Positions 38,611 through 52,239 of a stretch of DNA of 64,000 nt are shown piece by piece. The translations under genes and the position numbers were made by a program. The first letter of the stretch is position 1, and the number at the start of each line of letters is the position of its first letter. Source of the DNA: Acanthochromis polyacanthus (lineage: Eukaryota > Chordata > Actinopteri > Pomacentridae). Below the pieces are notes generated by a model, which had not been told where the DNA came from, ran no database searches, and saw nothing but the letters and a program-made list of their open reading frames with translations. The stretch covers positions 30,510,067 through 30,574,066 of the forward strand of contig NC_067117.1 of the NCBI RefSeq assembly GCF_021347895.1. Direction: 5' to 3'.

Positions 38611-39873
38611 ACACTGTAAAAATGTCATTTTTACCTGTATTTTCCTTGAAGAATTTACAGTTTTTCTACATATTTTCTGAGTTTTATTAAATTACAGACT
38701 CCAATTTCAAATAATCCTGCAATTTGACAAGATTAAGAAAATGTGCTCAGAGCAACAAGTTGGCTCAGAAAGACTGGACACGCTTTGGTTAACTAAAGAT
38801 AGAAAACATATTCAGAGAACAAACACTGATCAGATACCTGTATCCCGTCAAGGCTGCCCTTTTTTGTCACCTGTGGACAGCCAACATAGTGTAAACGCTT
38901 TTTTTTCTTTTTAATTTAAACAATTTTTAGCTGTAAAGTTTTGGAGCTTCTATTTTGTTTTCTTTCATTTGCATTTACATATTACCTTGTTTTGTTAAAA
39001 TGCAGATAACATAATTTAATATCCCAAAATGCCAAATATTTATTATAGTATTTATTATTATTTTGCATGTTAAAACAATTATAAACAATGCAGAACTGTA
39101 AATAATATTGCCATTAAAAATCTACATTTTTAATCCATCCTTCTACAATATTTGTAAAATTGTAGTTTTTTTTTTTTCTGTATTTAAATCTGCTAAAATA
39201 TTACTATTTTTAAAGGTATTGGCCATTATTTAAAGGGAGAATCCAACATGGTAAGGATTAGAAAATAGCAAATAAATTTTAACTATTATGTTACAGATTT
39301 TACCAGTTTTGTCAAACTACAGATAAAATTCAATAAAATTACAGAAAAAAAAATATTAATTTAACTTAAGTCAACTGTACCAAAACATAACATTAGCATA
39401 AAAAGCACATTGCTAAACATGTAAACAATGTCCACATCAAAAATGTATTTTTACAAATGGTAATCTGTTCTTTTACAACTTACAGTGATTAAAATGACAT
39501 TGTTTTTGCTATATTAAAATTATTATTTTACATATATTAGAGGTTATTTTCAGTTTTTACAGTTACTTTTCATGTTACAATAGTCTGCAGATTTTTATGT
39601 AGTGAGGCAGAAGTTATCCTCAATGGCACTTAAAACAATTAAAACATTTTTTTTAAAAAAAAAAGGCTAAACCTGTAAACAATGTCCACATTAAAAATGT
39701 ATTTTGCAAATAATATTCTGTTCTGTTACAGCATGTCATCATAAAATTATACTATCTAGCTGTAATTAAATCAGAGAACCATATTATTTTACAGACATTT
39801 GCCATTATTTTGTTTTTACTTTTTTAATGTTACAATATTGCATTTTTTTTACATTTTTGTGGCATTCTTTCTG

Positions 39874-39920
<47 letters not shown>
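38611..39920. repeat. AT-rich repeat block with internal duplication and TA array
   Basis: It starts with CACTGTAAAAATGTCATTTT and is full of TTACAG/CTGTAAA words. GCTAAAC.TGTAAACAATGT followed by CCACAT recurs at 39412 and 39666. It ends in a TA array (39877-39919). A similar block lies at 50930-51790. Confidence 0.5.
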
Positions 39921-39921
<1 letters not shown>

Positions 39922-40095
39922 TTTCTGTCCACCTTTCCCTCTGCAGGTTAAATAAATTCTGCCATTTTCTTTTCCGTGTTCTTCTTCTAGCCATCTCATC
40001 GTTCTCCGTCTTCCCCGTTCTGTTCCCTCTAATCTTTTCCAGTCTTTCCTCTATTTACCTTCCTCACTTTCTCCATTCCTACTCGCTAATTCAAT

Positions 40096-40098
<3 letters not shown>

Positions 40099-40138
<40 letters not shown>

Positions 40139-40145
40139 ACACACA
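40099..40145. repeat. (CA)n microsatellite
   Basis: A CA array with one TA interruption. Confidence 0.92.
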
Positions 40146-40291
40146 ACATACACCTTCCCTCTGCTGACTTATCCCCCACAGACGCACACTCTATTACCCA
40201 AGATGCACTGCCCCGCTGCGCGCCTGCCTTTTCATTGGCCAATAAAACAACCTGAGCTTTATGGCTCTACCGATTCCAAGTACATCAACTA

Positions 40292-40505
40292 TAGAGAGAG
40301 AGAGAGAGAGAGAAGGATGCTGAGAAAATTGAGGAAATAGTGTAGAAAAGAGGAGGGGGGGGGATTGAAAAGGGCAGAGGGAAAATACTTGAAAAGTGAA
40401 AATACCATATAAAGAGTAATAAAAGAGAGGAAGATAGTCGGCGTAGAAAGAGAGAGAAGAGGGGAGAAGTGAGCAGACGAAGGTGGAGAGAGGGAGAGAG
40501 AGAGC
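40292..40505. repeat. (GA)n and purine-rich tract
   Basis: An 11-unit GA array at 40292-40313 is followed by an almost all-purine stretch. The long minus-strand frames crossing it are Ser/Leu-rich artefacts. Confidence 0.8.
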
Positions 40506-41364
40506 TAAACCCATAAAAATATAGAGCCATTCATGACTTATAAAATAACAGCCATCGATGTGCAAACCAAAACTGCAGCGTAGATGAAATAGATGATATT
40601 TTATTGTTCCAGCCCCTAAGTCCCAGCCTGTATAAATAGCTATTGATTCAACATGTTTTATTCAGCCAGCCGGGCGAACTTTCAGGCCTGGGAGACGTCG
40701 GCAGCTCGTGGAAGGCGAGGCTGCTGCTCTGCCGTGGGCTTTCTGCTGCATTTTGGACCGTCGTGTTCTATCGGCGAAAGGTTTTGTCCCAAGCTCCTCG
40801 GTGTGAGAGACCTTTTAGTTGTCTGTCTGGGCTGCGGCAGGGGAGTTGAGTGTCGGGAAAGTGGAGGGGAAAACTTTTTTGTCAGTGCAGTGTCTCGTTG
40901 TGATGCACCCTGACATCATAGATCTATCTGGAACCCAACCGAACGAATGATTGTCTCTGAGTTAAAGACCTGAACTGAAGTAGGCTGGTTTTCATTCCCT
41001 GTTTTAGTAGTTAGTATTGGTTTCTGATAAAGGTTTTAACACAATTCAGTGCTGCAGTTGTCAGAATGTGAGTGTAGTTGACTAATCTGTACCTGAAGGT
41101 TTGAATATGTTCATGTTTTCCTTATTAATGTATTTTTCATCCACCTGCAATCCAAGCTCTGTTAAGCCTGCAGTTCTGGACACAGAATTTCCCTTGATTG
41201 CTTTCTTTTTTGAGACTGTAATCTTTCCTTTCATGTTTTATTTTTTCTGGAGCCTCTCAAACTCCCCTCACATGTTTCCTTGGTATTCCCAGCATTCTGC
41301 TTTTTGCTGTAGTTCTACGTCAGCTCTTTTGCTATAGTCACTTCTTTAGCTCTGCAAAACCAAT

Positions 41365-41620
41365 CATCGTGAAAATTTGGTACAAAAATAGCAACTTTTC
41401 TGGCCCTACTCTACCTAAAGGCCTCTTCGATCTCTTAGATCAACTGTTTTGAACTTTGCATTAAATATCAAGTCCATGTCTTGGTATTCATATAGATGGA
41501 TGGAGGGATGATGGATGGACGGACCAATCATTGCTATTTCGGGTCAAATTTGGCATGAAAATATCAACTTTTCTGGCCCTACTCTACCTGCAGGCTTCTT
41601 AGATCCTCAGAACAACTGTT
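41365..41620. repeat. local duplication, offset about 167 bp
   Basis: CCAATCAT.G, then GAAAAT, then CAACTTTTCTGGCCCTACTC, TACCT, AGGC.TCTT and CAACTGTTT.GAACT occur in both halves (41370-41455 and 41525-41620). A short GGAT run lies between them. Confidence 0.7.
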
Positions 41621-43082
41621 TGGAACTCTTCCACAATTGAGGGTGGTAGAGTAGCAGATCCAAAGCTTTGAAAAAACTTCCGTCTTTTAATCAGTTGGTC
41701 CTTCTTCATTGACTTTGCTGAAGAAAACTCTCAAGACCTGCATGTTTTGAATGGCTTTTGGTTTATGGTTGTATAAGAGCCTAAAACTATTTTAACCTCC
41801 ATCCATCCACCCATTATCTAAACACAACTTAATCCTCATGAGGGTTGTGGGGTTGTTGAGGTCTCTATTTTAACATGTAAAATTTGATTTTTTTTTTAGA
41901 AGTCAATCTTACAACTTGCTGTCCTGTTGCACCTTGCTGTTTTCGTATTTTATATATTTGATTTGCAAATGGATTCCACAGTTCTTCATCCTGTCTTGCT
42001 TCTTGCACATATTTTTGTTGCTGTCCGTGTGGTAACTCGTGCAGCACTTTGGTCAACTCCAGTTGTTTTAAAATGTCAAGGATTAAATGTGTTCCCCGCA
42101 GATTTGACACTACTGTCTCAGGTCACTGGCAGTGAAAGAGAAGAAAGAAAAATATGAGTGGAAAATACAAACTTTGTTCTTTGCAGCATTGAGGTTAGCC
42201 AGATAAGAGCAGTGCCATTCAAACAGCCGGGGACACTGGGGTAAATGTGATGCCTTTGCACAATGGGACCGTCTATCCAAATTAGCTGTGTCCAAATCTG
42301 ACCTTCAGACCTGAGGAACAGTTGTCCAGTAAAGAACAGAACATTCAAACTGTGATCATCAGCCTCAAAGCAGCATAAAGTGTTCCTTTAAGAAGAAACT
42401 GGGAGCATTTTTGAGGCGAACATTTTGCTCCAGGACCACCTGAGCCACGTCCACTTCAATTCCAGAGGACAAAAATGTTTCAAGTCTGCATCTTGAGGAT
42501 TAAGAGCATAACACTGGTGCTCAATGTACCCATTAGAGATTCAATTTGAATGTTCCCAACCTTGAAAAAGTAGAATATGAAACCATCTGAGGGCTGCTTT
42601 TGTCCACTGCATCGTCTAATAAGACGATAATTTGTTCGGAATGATGACATAATGCAGAGCATCTTCAGAAAATACCCGAGAAAGGAAGGATTTTGAAGCA
42701 CCAGGAAATAAAGTAGAATCAACCCTGATTTAAAGGATCGAACTCAATGCAAAGACTGTTTCTCTTGCTGCACACTACCATCCCTTCATATGTTTGCAGC
42801 CAGTAAATGCACATTTAGAGCAGTCTATCGGCCCCAATTTTTTTTTCTTTTATTCTGCCCTGCCTCCTCATATTTCTTATGTCTCCTTTCTTTTTGTCCA
42901 CACACACACACACACGGTGGCACATTCACACATCAGCGCTGCAGCCTGCAGGCCGAGTCGCAGCGAGGCGCCCAGCTGTCAGCGCTTTTGATTTCAGTCC
43001 GTTAATGGAGAGACGAGGGCCGACCGACGTCCACGACTGTGAAGTGCTGAGATCCTCCTCCCACCGCTTCACCCCGCAAACC

Positions 43083-43117
43083 ACACACACACACACACAT
43101 ACACACACACACACACC
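43083..43117. repeat. (CA)n microsatellite
   Basis: A CA array with one TA interruption. Another short CA run lies at 42900-42915. Confidence 0.9.
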
Positions 43118-45862
43118 TCCAGCCTCCCAGCTAACTATTTTATGCAAACATCCGTCTACATCGCTTGTTATCACTTCTTTCTTTTTTTCCCCTCTTCGCT
43201 CTTTGGTTCAGTCTTCCTCTCAGCCCTCTCGGTTTCATCACTGTTCTTTCTTTCTGCCTTCTCCAGTAGAAATTTGAGTCTGTTCTCAGTTCATTGTGCT
43301 TTTTGTCACAATAGCAAGACTGTAATTGAAACTGTGATGCATAAAACAAAACTTTTAAAGGTTTGCTGCATTAAATCTCATGTCTTAGTGTTTGGATGGA
43401 TAGATAGCAAGATAAGTGCAAAAAAGGTGCAAAAATTGTTGGGATTTAGAATAAACTACAGAAATATAAAAGTACAAAATACGCTAAAAAGGAGGACTGT
43501 AAAAGCGAGTGTGAAAATACAACTGTGCATCTCTATCATTTCTCCTTCTCTTCCTCACCTCGCTTCATTCTAGAAAGAAGAAAGTGTCTTTTATTGCAGC
43601 ACATCCATGTTCTAGTGTCCCTGCAACACTTCTTTCTGAAAACTGAAGCTCAGTTTAACTTGTGTAGCCTCGTCTGTCCTGCGCTTGGTCGGCTGACCAG
43701 GATTGACAGTGACAGAAAGGGCGCATGGGAAATGGGGATTTCATGAAGCAAAACTCGCTGGCTGAGTCTAAACTGGAGAGTTTATGGTCATCTTAAAGCA
43801 CTACCCCACCTTCAGGACAGCTCTCTGCACTGTTTGTTTTCTCTTTTAAACTCAGGAAATCTGATTCCTGCTCAATTATTCCAGTCTCTGTCTGTCTCAG
43901 CTCCAGTGTTTGTTAATTTTGGAGCTGATGTGAGTCAATAATTTCTATTTTTTGCAGCTCGGATGATGCTGCACTCGTGCTGATGGGAAAGCTTTCTTCT
44001 GGGAATTTCTGGTTGGCAGTTGGCTTAACAGTGCTGCCCTCGCATGCTGTTTGGTAAAGAAATCACACCCAAAAAGACAAATGATGGGAAAGCGATCCAG
44101 GGGCTGTAGCTGGGCACATTTGGAGAAAGATTCTGCGTTGGTGGAGGTTTCCGCTCCTCCAAGTTGCCTTCTGGTTCATTCACGTTGTTGTTTCTGTCTC
44201 TTTGGATCTTTCTCCTCATTGGCGGTCACCTTGCCGCCACCCTTTATGTATCTGGCGTTTCTATTTTTCACCGTGACACTGAAAGACAAACTGAAATGCA
44301 CTTAGAGTTTGTGACACAAAGTGCTGAAATGAGTTTGGGGCTGAATCGCTATTAATGTTTTTTTGGGTTTTTTTTTGCTCCCACCACTCAATATTCTTTT
44401 GTGCTGACTGTCATTCGCAGTGACAGCTGTCCTCCAGTGTTTTACCGGTTTGTGTGTGTCCATGTGTGCACTCATTGATGGTTTCGCAGTGTGGAAATTT
44501 TGCCGGCAGCAGCAGCAGCAGCATCGCGACTGACATTGACAGGTCTTTTAACAAGAAGAACTATTGAAGTGTTGCTGCCAGTTTAGTGGCTACGGGTCAA
44601 TTTGCTCAATTTGTTCCAGTCTCAAAGTGGAGATCGTGGGGGAGAAACGCTATTGTAAAGAGCCGACGTCGCTTCGGTTCTAAAAAAAAAAATTGATTCG
44701 TGTGACGTTTAACAGACAATTTAATAACTGGCGATTGATTTACTGGATTTGCTGCAGTGTGACAGCAGAGGTTGGCTGGATCGGGGTCGGACTCTGAAGG
44801 TTACTGTTTGCTTTCTGCTGGAAAAGAACAATAGAAAAGGGAATAAATGAGTCTAATTCCTAAGAAAAAAGGGATACATTCCACTGTGGTTATTCTATAT
44901 ATTTGCAGTGAATTGTGCTTCATGAAATTTAACTTGCGTCCATCCATAGACATATCAGTAGATGAGAAAGTTGTAATGACATCAATAAGGATTGTAATCT
45001 ACTCTCAGTGCTGTGTACCTTTTTTTAGTGCTTTTTCCTGCTATTATTTGGTTCCACAGACACCAACTTATTGTTTTAGTTTGCTCTCATCTCGGTCAAG
45101 TTGGCCAAAAAAGACAGAAAAATGTAAATATTGAGCTTAGTTGTCACAAATGAGTCCAAGTCAAGTTTAAAGTTGTTGCTTGTGTGAAAACAAACCAGAC
45201 TGTGAGATCTTAGATGATACTTGAATTATACGTCTTGTTATCTTTTTGTTCCTTTTGGGTTTATGCAGAGTCAAGTGTTTCATATTCGTGGAGTGATGTT
45301 GTGAACTTTGCATATGAGGTCAGAAATCGCCTTAAAGTCTACCTCAAAAGATATGTTTACATCCCCCCAAAGGTTTAGAAAGTTGGACTCACCATTTCTC
45401 AAAGGGGAACTGATGATGACAGGGTTCATTTTACAAACGACTGTCCAATCAAAATGGATTCCTAACCGTATGTTCACTATGCTGTGACTCGATTTTCAGA
45501 ATCTAGACAAACTCATTTTTTTCATAATACATGCAATATTAGTGTATAAGTGTTTTACGGTTTTTCAACATTCAACATTCATAGTAGTTTTCCATGATGC
45601 ATGTTTGCTAGAAAAAGTTTAATGCATTCTTCCCCAACAAAAGCTTTAGTGAGCAAAGGAACACAGTTATCACTAATAAAGTCTAAATATGTTGGAAGCT
45701 ATTGCTATCCAGAACCTCCCACAGAAGGCTAACACTGCAGCCGAGCTCAACTCTACAGCTGTAAATAACTGATAAAGTGTGTAAACCAGTCAATGCAATG
45801 GTGATGGCAACGCTAATTGCTAATGCTAAGTATAAATCTGTATTTCTGCTGTCTATCACCAG

Positions 45863-46064
45863 ATCACCTACAAGGCCCTGAGTTCACTGGACCCCAGCGC
45901 TGATTTAACCACCCAGAGAGGCCGAGTGTTTAAACTGATGAACGAGACTCATCATCTGTTTGTGGGACTCTATCCAGGAACCACCTACTTCTTCACCCTC
46001 AAAGCCTCCACCAACAAGGGCTTCGGACCGCCGGTCACCACCCGAATAACCACCAAGATAGCAG
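45863..46064 (+). CDS. ptprt: ptprt-like receptor tyrosine phosphatase, exon completing third FN3 domain
   Basis: This 202-bp exon follows a TATCACCAG acceptor and precedes a GTAAAC donor. It enters in phase 0 directly after the glutamate of the previous exon and leaves in phase 1. It reads [15 protein letters not shown], then a QRGRVFKL segment, the sequon NET in MNETHHLF, and VGLYPGTTY, the usual FN3 'YPGTxY' F-strand signature. [11 protein letters not shown] and TTRITTKIA close the domain. Within the R2B family, the LDPSADL and [16 protein letters not shown] strings point to PTPRT. The intron in front is 29.6 kb and the intron behind 3.3 kb. Frame and phase match the neighbouring exons exactly, which is strong evidence that all four belong to one transcript. 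Confidence 0.9.
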
Positions 46065-49000
46065 GTAAACGCCACTTATTGAAAAACATGAGTTTTATGT
46101 TGTTGTTTGGTTTGTTTCTGCACATTTCCTGCACTTATTTACTGTCAGATTGTTAATTTGTTGGCTCATAACAGCAGGTAGAGGCTTGTTCTGGTGGGCC
46201 GACACGTCCGTCACTTTCAGGCCTTGTTGTTTTTATGTTGTTTGTGTCGTCCTTTGTCTGTGTAAGTGACTGTTTTCATATCTGCCATGACTTTTTCTCT
46301 CTATTTATAACCCTCATCCGCCTTGGTCCGTAGAAAATGTCAGTGGCGCCGCAACAAAAAAAAGACAAAGCAAACAATCTGTGGCGAGAACTGTGAAGTG
46401 TGCTCACATTTCTTTATTCTTGAACCAGAGGAGTCTTCATTCCAATTCCAGCTCTTTCTAGGAGGGTGTCCTTTGTTGTTCAAATGACAGAATGGGGGAT
46501 GCAAAATAAAACCCTTCACTTTCTCCTCTCTTTGCCCTTTATATAACTTCTTTTTCCATCTAGTTTTACCTATCCTTTTCCTGATTCTCCTACATCCCAG
46601 TCACTTCCTCCTCAATCCTCTGGTTCATCCTTTCTTTTTCTGTTCCTACCTTTCTTGTTTGTTTACTCTTTTTCCTAATAGTATTCTTTCAGCAATTCTA
46701 GTTTTGTTTTTTGTTTTTTGCAGCTTGTTGGTATTTCCAGTTTCTCTTCATTGTTGCAGTTGTGACTTTGTTTTTAGTCCATATATCTGAGAAAACTACA
46801 AGGTTTTACAACACCAAGTTCAACTTTATAGCAAAGCAACTCTGTTTTTCAATCCAAATTTAGAGAAAAAAACTTTAGCTGCATGCAGAATAAATGCAAA
46901 ATGTACCATCTAAACAGATTTATTCATTTCAACTCTCAGCTGGTTTGACGTTTGTTCCGTTTCCCCTCATTTCTTGTCTATTTCTTCCCTTCTATCATGT
47001 TTAAATACAACTTTATATGAGCCATTACCTTACTTTTGTGCACTGACAAATCTATAGCTTTAAAGTAATCCAAAGAGACCTTATCATGTGTGTTTATTAA
47101 TCTCAATACAACGTTTATCACTGTCATTTTACTTAATCCACATGTGACATAAAGCAGAGAGAATAGCAGATATCTTCCCTTTAGGTTTTACTCACCAGGG
47201 GAAGCTCTACACTGATCTCTTTTCTTATTTAGCCACATATTTCTGATAAATTTGACCTCACATTGATGTGTCTCATTCTTTTTTTAAATACTGACATGGC
47301 TCAGTTCAAAATTTTGTCTTTTATGAGTAGAAAGAAAGGAGAAAAATAAGATATGCACCACATTTGGTTTCTTTCTACTCATAAACATGCTCACATTTTC
47401 AAATACCTCAACTTAAATGCTAAAACAGTGCCACTTTATTATACCTAAAGAAATACTATAGTACATTTTAGGATATAAAAATGGAAAATTTTCATTATCT
47501 CCCGAAACGGGTCTGAAATAATGCCTAAAAATCTAATTAACGGGAAACAGTTTTTGTTGTCACACAGATTTATGTCATCTTTTTATTGCAGCAAACTGTA
47601 TTTGAGGTACAGACGCTACTTTCAATGGAATAAGGGATCACATGTTGTGAATTAAACTCAATGCAACTCAGTTTTTCTGGCATTAAACACAGATTTTATT
47701 CCATTCTAATGTGTCATCAGCATTTTTGCATCTGTCAGCACCTGCAGTGATTCTAGCGTGACCTTTTCCAGCGAGCCTTTTAAATCTGAACAACACGTTG
47801 CTCAGAGGAAAAACAGCGGCAACAAGCAAAACAAAAAAAAGGAGAAACACATTGCTTCCACACATCAAAGATCCGCCCAAATGTCACGCCATCCCCAATC
47901 TTCATTATCTCATTCAGGGAGCAAAGGATGAAGAGATTTAAATGAAACGCTGCAGACTGAAGGAGATGGATGGACGGAGGAGGAGGAGGAGGGTTGTGTT
48001 AATAACCTAAATGTCACACCAATCAAGGAGGAGGAGTGTTGATGGTTAACTCAGACGGGCGTCAACGCTGCACCTCTGATATGAGGACCATGACGGATGT
48101 GAAATTAAAAGCTTGAGTGCAATAAAATGCTGTTGTTGAGACACGATGCCGTAATGTCAAAGCAATTCATAATACTAGGTTTGTTTAGAAGGCTGTACAA
48201 AATGTGTTTTTATTACAGTGTTAACCCAAGAGTTTGAAAGGCGGTAAATAAATATGTCTGTACTGCAGAGATGGATGGATGGATGGATGGATGGTGAATG
48301 TGTCTATAGCATATAGAATAGATTTATAATAATAACAGATAATAATATAGGTCCCATTCCAACCGGTACGAGAAACCAATGCTTGCCAAAGGTTCCTCGG
48401 TACATATTGAATATGCACAAACCGGCATTGGGGGACTGCATGCGATATCTCGGCTCTGAATGCAAGCGGAAAGTTGCGACAATCAGCTTAAAAGGGACAT
48501 CTATTTAGGCCAACAGTTTGGAAGCAAGGTCAAGTTTGTACAATAAAAGACCATGGTAGTTTGTCAGAGATATGGACACAGTTGATATTTATTGGGATTT
48601 TTGTATGCAAACTCTCAAAAACCAAAGATCTAAAATGAATAATGCAAACTGTGATTATTTTATTTTTTAAAATTTTTGCACTGAAGTTGCGAATCTTGTA
48701 AATCTTCTCAACTCTATAGCTAAGCCCTTCTTTTGTTTTGTTAATGTTTATTCAGCAATTGTATTGTAGCATCAGTGTATACCTAAGGGCTAGTTGAGGA
48801 AAGTGGTGACTACCAATGAATGTGAAGTCTGATCATGCAGTAAATTCATCTTAAAATCCACAGAACTCATACAGACTTTGAGCTGTATTCATTTTTGACG
48901 GCTTGATTAATATTTGTGTCATATGCTTCTGTCACTGAAGCAGGAAGTGCCCTTTTAAGATGCATTTTTACATAATTTTTTTGGACAGTTACTTTTGTAA

Positions 49001-49362
49001 TGTTGAATGCAGTCATTTTTCATTTTTGGTTTCCTGACGGTTGTTGTTCTCTAAGTCTGTCTGCCTTCCATCACTTTTTTTTTGCTTTTTTTTAACCAAG
49101 CAAAAGTAATTTTTCTTTGAGTCTCTGCATATTACATTATATTGGAAAGTTGAAGTTGGTGTGTCTGACTGCTGTCAGAATTACTTATGATTTGGGGTTT
49201 GGGATGAATGAATTTAATTTATTTAGCAGTAAGTTTCTGCAGCTACAGTAACAGCCTTTTTAAGAGGTGCTCTGCAATAAATCCTAAACCAGTCAGTAAA
49301 AGTAACCCTGGTTTCAATTTTTAATTCCTGAAACTGTATTTTTTTGTGTGTGTGTTTTTCAG
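46065..49362. other. 3.3-kb intron
   Basis: Bounded by the GTAAAC donor and the TTTTTCAG acceptor. It contains pyrimidine-rich DNA (46520-46760) and a (GGAT)6 array at 48271-48294. No repeat borders or exon were found. Confidence 0.6.
48271..48294. repeat. (GGAT)6 microsatellite
   Basis: Six GGAT units. Confidence 0.88.
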
Positions 49363-49465
49363 CACCCATGATGCCAGAGTATGAATCAGAGGCGCCACTA
49401 AATGAAACAGAAACCACCATCACTATCCTGCTGAAGCCCGCCCAGTCCAGAGGAGCACCTATCAG
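49363..49465 (+). CDS. ptprt: ptprt-like receptor tyrosine phosphatase, exon encoding start of fourth FN3 domain
   Basis: This 103-bp exon has a strong pyrimidine-rich acceptor (TGTGTGTGTTTTTCAG) and a GTAATT donor. It is entered in phase 1: G from the previous exon plus CA makes alanine. It is left in phase 2, ending with AG that joins the next exon's C to make serine. It encodes [18 protein letters not shown], then [15 protein letters not shown]. This is the A-B-C strand part of the membrane-proximal FN3 domain 4, with one NET sequon. The [10 protein letters not shown] stretch is typical of PTPRT/PTPRM; PTPRK differs here. No frameshift or stop is present. Confidence 0.88.
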
Positions 49466-50929
49466 GTAATTTATTTCCTATAAATTCCTATTCCCCTCCT
49501 TCTTTTCATATTTTCCTTTACTCGTCTGTCGTCTCCCACCAACTTTAATCGTCTTTACGGCCGTTCTCTCCCCATCTTCCTTCGTTTTCCCCTTTTTGTT
49601 CTTCTATTTTCATTCATTTTCCTTCCTCAAGGGGCTCCTTTAAAGCCATTAAAATCACTCACACATATAAGTCCAATTTGTATGCAAAGCGAGGAAAGGA
49701 TAGAAACTCACAGAATTTTCTTTTTTTTGCAAATCTGGCAGTGAAACATATCGTCATTACTTACTCATGTCCTATGTCTGGCAAGTAAACACCCGTTTTG
49801 CTGCTTTAGCAAAGAGGAATTGAGCTTTTCTTGTGCAAACCTACAATCACAGAAACATAAAAACACAGAAATACACAAGTGCACATGTAGTTCCCCTGCG
49901 ATGTACATAAAAACTCCTGCAAGATTGAGCAAGTTGCCAATCATGTCATGCAAGCTCTCTTTAGAAGCTCTATATCAGGCACAAACAGCACACTGAAGTT
50001 TCATTTTTCCGGTCCCCAGTCCACCCCGCTCACTTGCTCAAAACAAAACCAGTCAGGGCGGACACCCGGCGAATTTATTTCCTTTCCTTTTTCCTCATTA
50101 TTTCATCCCGCATGTTTTTTTAATTAAAAGTTCACTTTGAACATGTGATCTCATCCATTTAATTGGTGCAGGGGAGAACATTATTCTCACTCGCCTTTAG
50201 GGAAATACAGTTTCGACAAGGCTGCGTGGAGAATATATATCACTTCGCTTCGGACTTGGGGAAATGGATTCGTGAAATGCGAGTGTGGGTCAGTAGTTTA
50301 GTGTTAATTTCTGCAAATCCCATGCCGTATCTCACCATTAATCACCCACACACGGCAAATATGTCTCGTGTTGAATTAGGCTGCACTCAACATCTTTATG
50401 TGTTTATCAACCCGAGATGAGCCCCCTTAATGTGTTTGATCATTGTGTGTGTTTTGCGAAAGTATTACATGTTTTAAGTGCCGACAGATGCACGCAAGGA
50501 AGCAGGGGGAAAAAGAAAAAGAAAAAGCATCTGTTGGTTAATGTGCGTACAAATTTTTATTATTTTTTGAACAGGAATTGTTTTGTTTTTATATTCTGAG
50601 TAGAGCGTCTAAAGTTCAGGAGCTTGGATAGAGAATGTTTACCAAAATGGCAGCGCTAAGAGGAGCAGCTGCTGTGCTGCAGACACACATCCGCAGACAT
50701 GCAGGGAGGCGGCCGTAAAGACCAACAGCGGAATAAACGCACACACATTTGCTCACTGGGGTAAACACAAACGCACCGACTCACGTATGCGGCTGTAAAC
50801 CTGCAGATCGCAGATAAAGATAGCTACATGGAGATAATCATCCCAAAGTCAACTGTTCCAGAGTTATTTTAATATGTTTGCACACAGAAGCACACGTAAG
50901 ACCGCACTGGTGCACTGTAAAACATCACA

Positions 50930-51790
50930 AAGTGGATGGTATGGAAAAGAAATGAAGGTTTTGTGACATTTTTAACTTAGTTTTTCAACGATTTACTGTT
51001 AGTTTACACTCTTTTATTGTTAAAGTACAGAAATATGAGTGAAAAAAAATGTATGTGGCAAATTAATCATAAAGAAAAGAAAAACAATAGCCAAAACTGT
51101 AAATAGTAATCTTTTTTTTAAAATTGAAACCATCATAAATTAACTTTTTTACAGTTGTGTGCCATTATTTACGAGACATCGTACATACATTTTAATGATT
51201 TAAAGTTACTTCTCTTTAATTTACAGATTTTCACAGCTTTGCCAAATTATGATTAGTTTGTTAAAGAAGTTTAAATTTACATGTTAGCAAAAAAAAGAGA
51301 CAAAAACTGAACTGAGCTGAAATGTGTATAATTTTGTTGATTCAAATTCATTTTTTGACAATGTTTGGCTGTAAAATTCTACTATTTTTACTGTATTTAA
51401 ACCAGTATAAATAGCATGGCATTACTGATATTTGCTGTAATTCAAAGAGGAAATGTATGAATTAAAGATTGAAGACTACTAAATGATTTTAAACTGTTAT
51501 TTTAGCATCAATTTACATGTTGTCTGTATTTAAAATGAAAACAAATGGCGAAAAACGGTATCTCTTTAAAGAATAATTTCTTCTTTTACAATGCGTAACT
51601 GTAAAATTACCTTGTTTTACTGCATTTAAATTTAAAGTGCATTTTATATTGTTATATTTAAATTAAATGTTACATTATATATTGTTATTTTTTTGCAGTT
51701 TTTACAGTTTTTTTTATATTTTTTGGCATCTTTGCTGCCAGATTTTTGCCATTCTTTAGAAAAAAAACATTTTTTTTCTTTTACAGCTTA
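50930..51790. repeat. AT-rich TGTAAAAT repeat block
   Basis: It starts with GCACTGTAAAACATCAC and contains repeated CTGTAAA, TTTACAG and GCCATTATTTA words, like the block at 38611. It is probably the same repeat family; borders are not fixed. Confidence 0.45.
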
Positions 51791-52239
51791 GATATGTTGT
51801 CCCTGACTCTCCATTTAAGTCCAATTTCTAACACCATTACACTTTTATTCCTACTTTCTAAAATGTCTTCTCCTGCCTTTTTTTGTTTTGTTGTTGTTTA
51901 CTTCCTCACTTTGATAAATGTCATCACTTTCCCCAAGAATGTCCTCCTTTTACCAAAACTGTCCCACTTTGCTCTTAGTTTCTAAAATGTCCTGACTGTA
52001 AAGGTGTAAAACTGACTGGATAGAAGTAAAAACACGTGGACTGTCTCAAACACTGAGCACACACTCTTCTTCTATTCCCTGTCCACTCCTTGTAGCGGGC
52101 CTCTGCCTCATCCCCCAGTGCAGCCTCTGAAAGCCATTAGTTTGAAATGGATATTTCACCAGAAAGGCAGAAACGTCGGAGAGAGTGACAGTGAGGAAGC
52201 GAGACAGAGAGCGAGAGAGAGGGAGACTCATCTTTGGTC

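Larger units (their letters stand above)
39921..45862. other. last part of the 29.6-kb intron
   Basis: It contains CA arrays (40099, 43083), GA-rich DNA (40292-40505) and a GC-richer patch at 40660-40870 preceded by TATAAATA (about 40631). Pyrimidine-rich tracts occur near 43180-43270. It ends in the exon acceptor. No further exon was found. Confidence 0.5.

Noticed and set aside
40194..40565. 123-codon minus-strand frame, Ser/Leu-rich
   Set aside because: It is the complement of a GA-rich tract.
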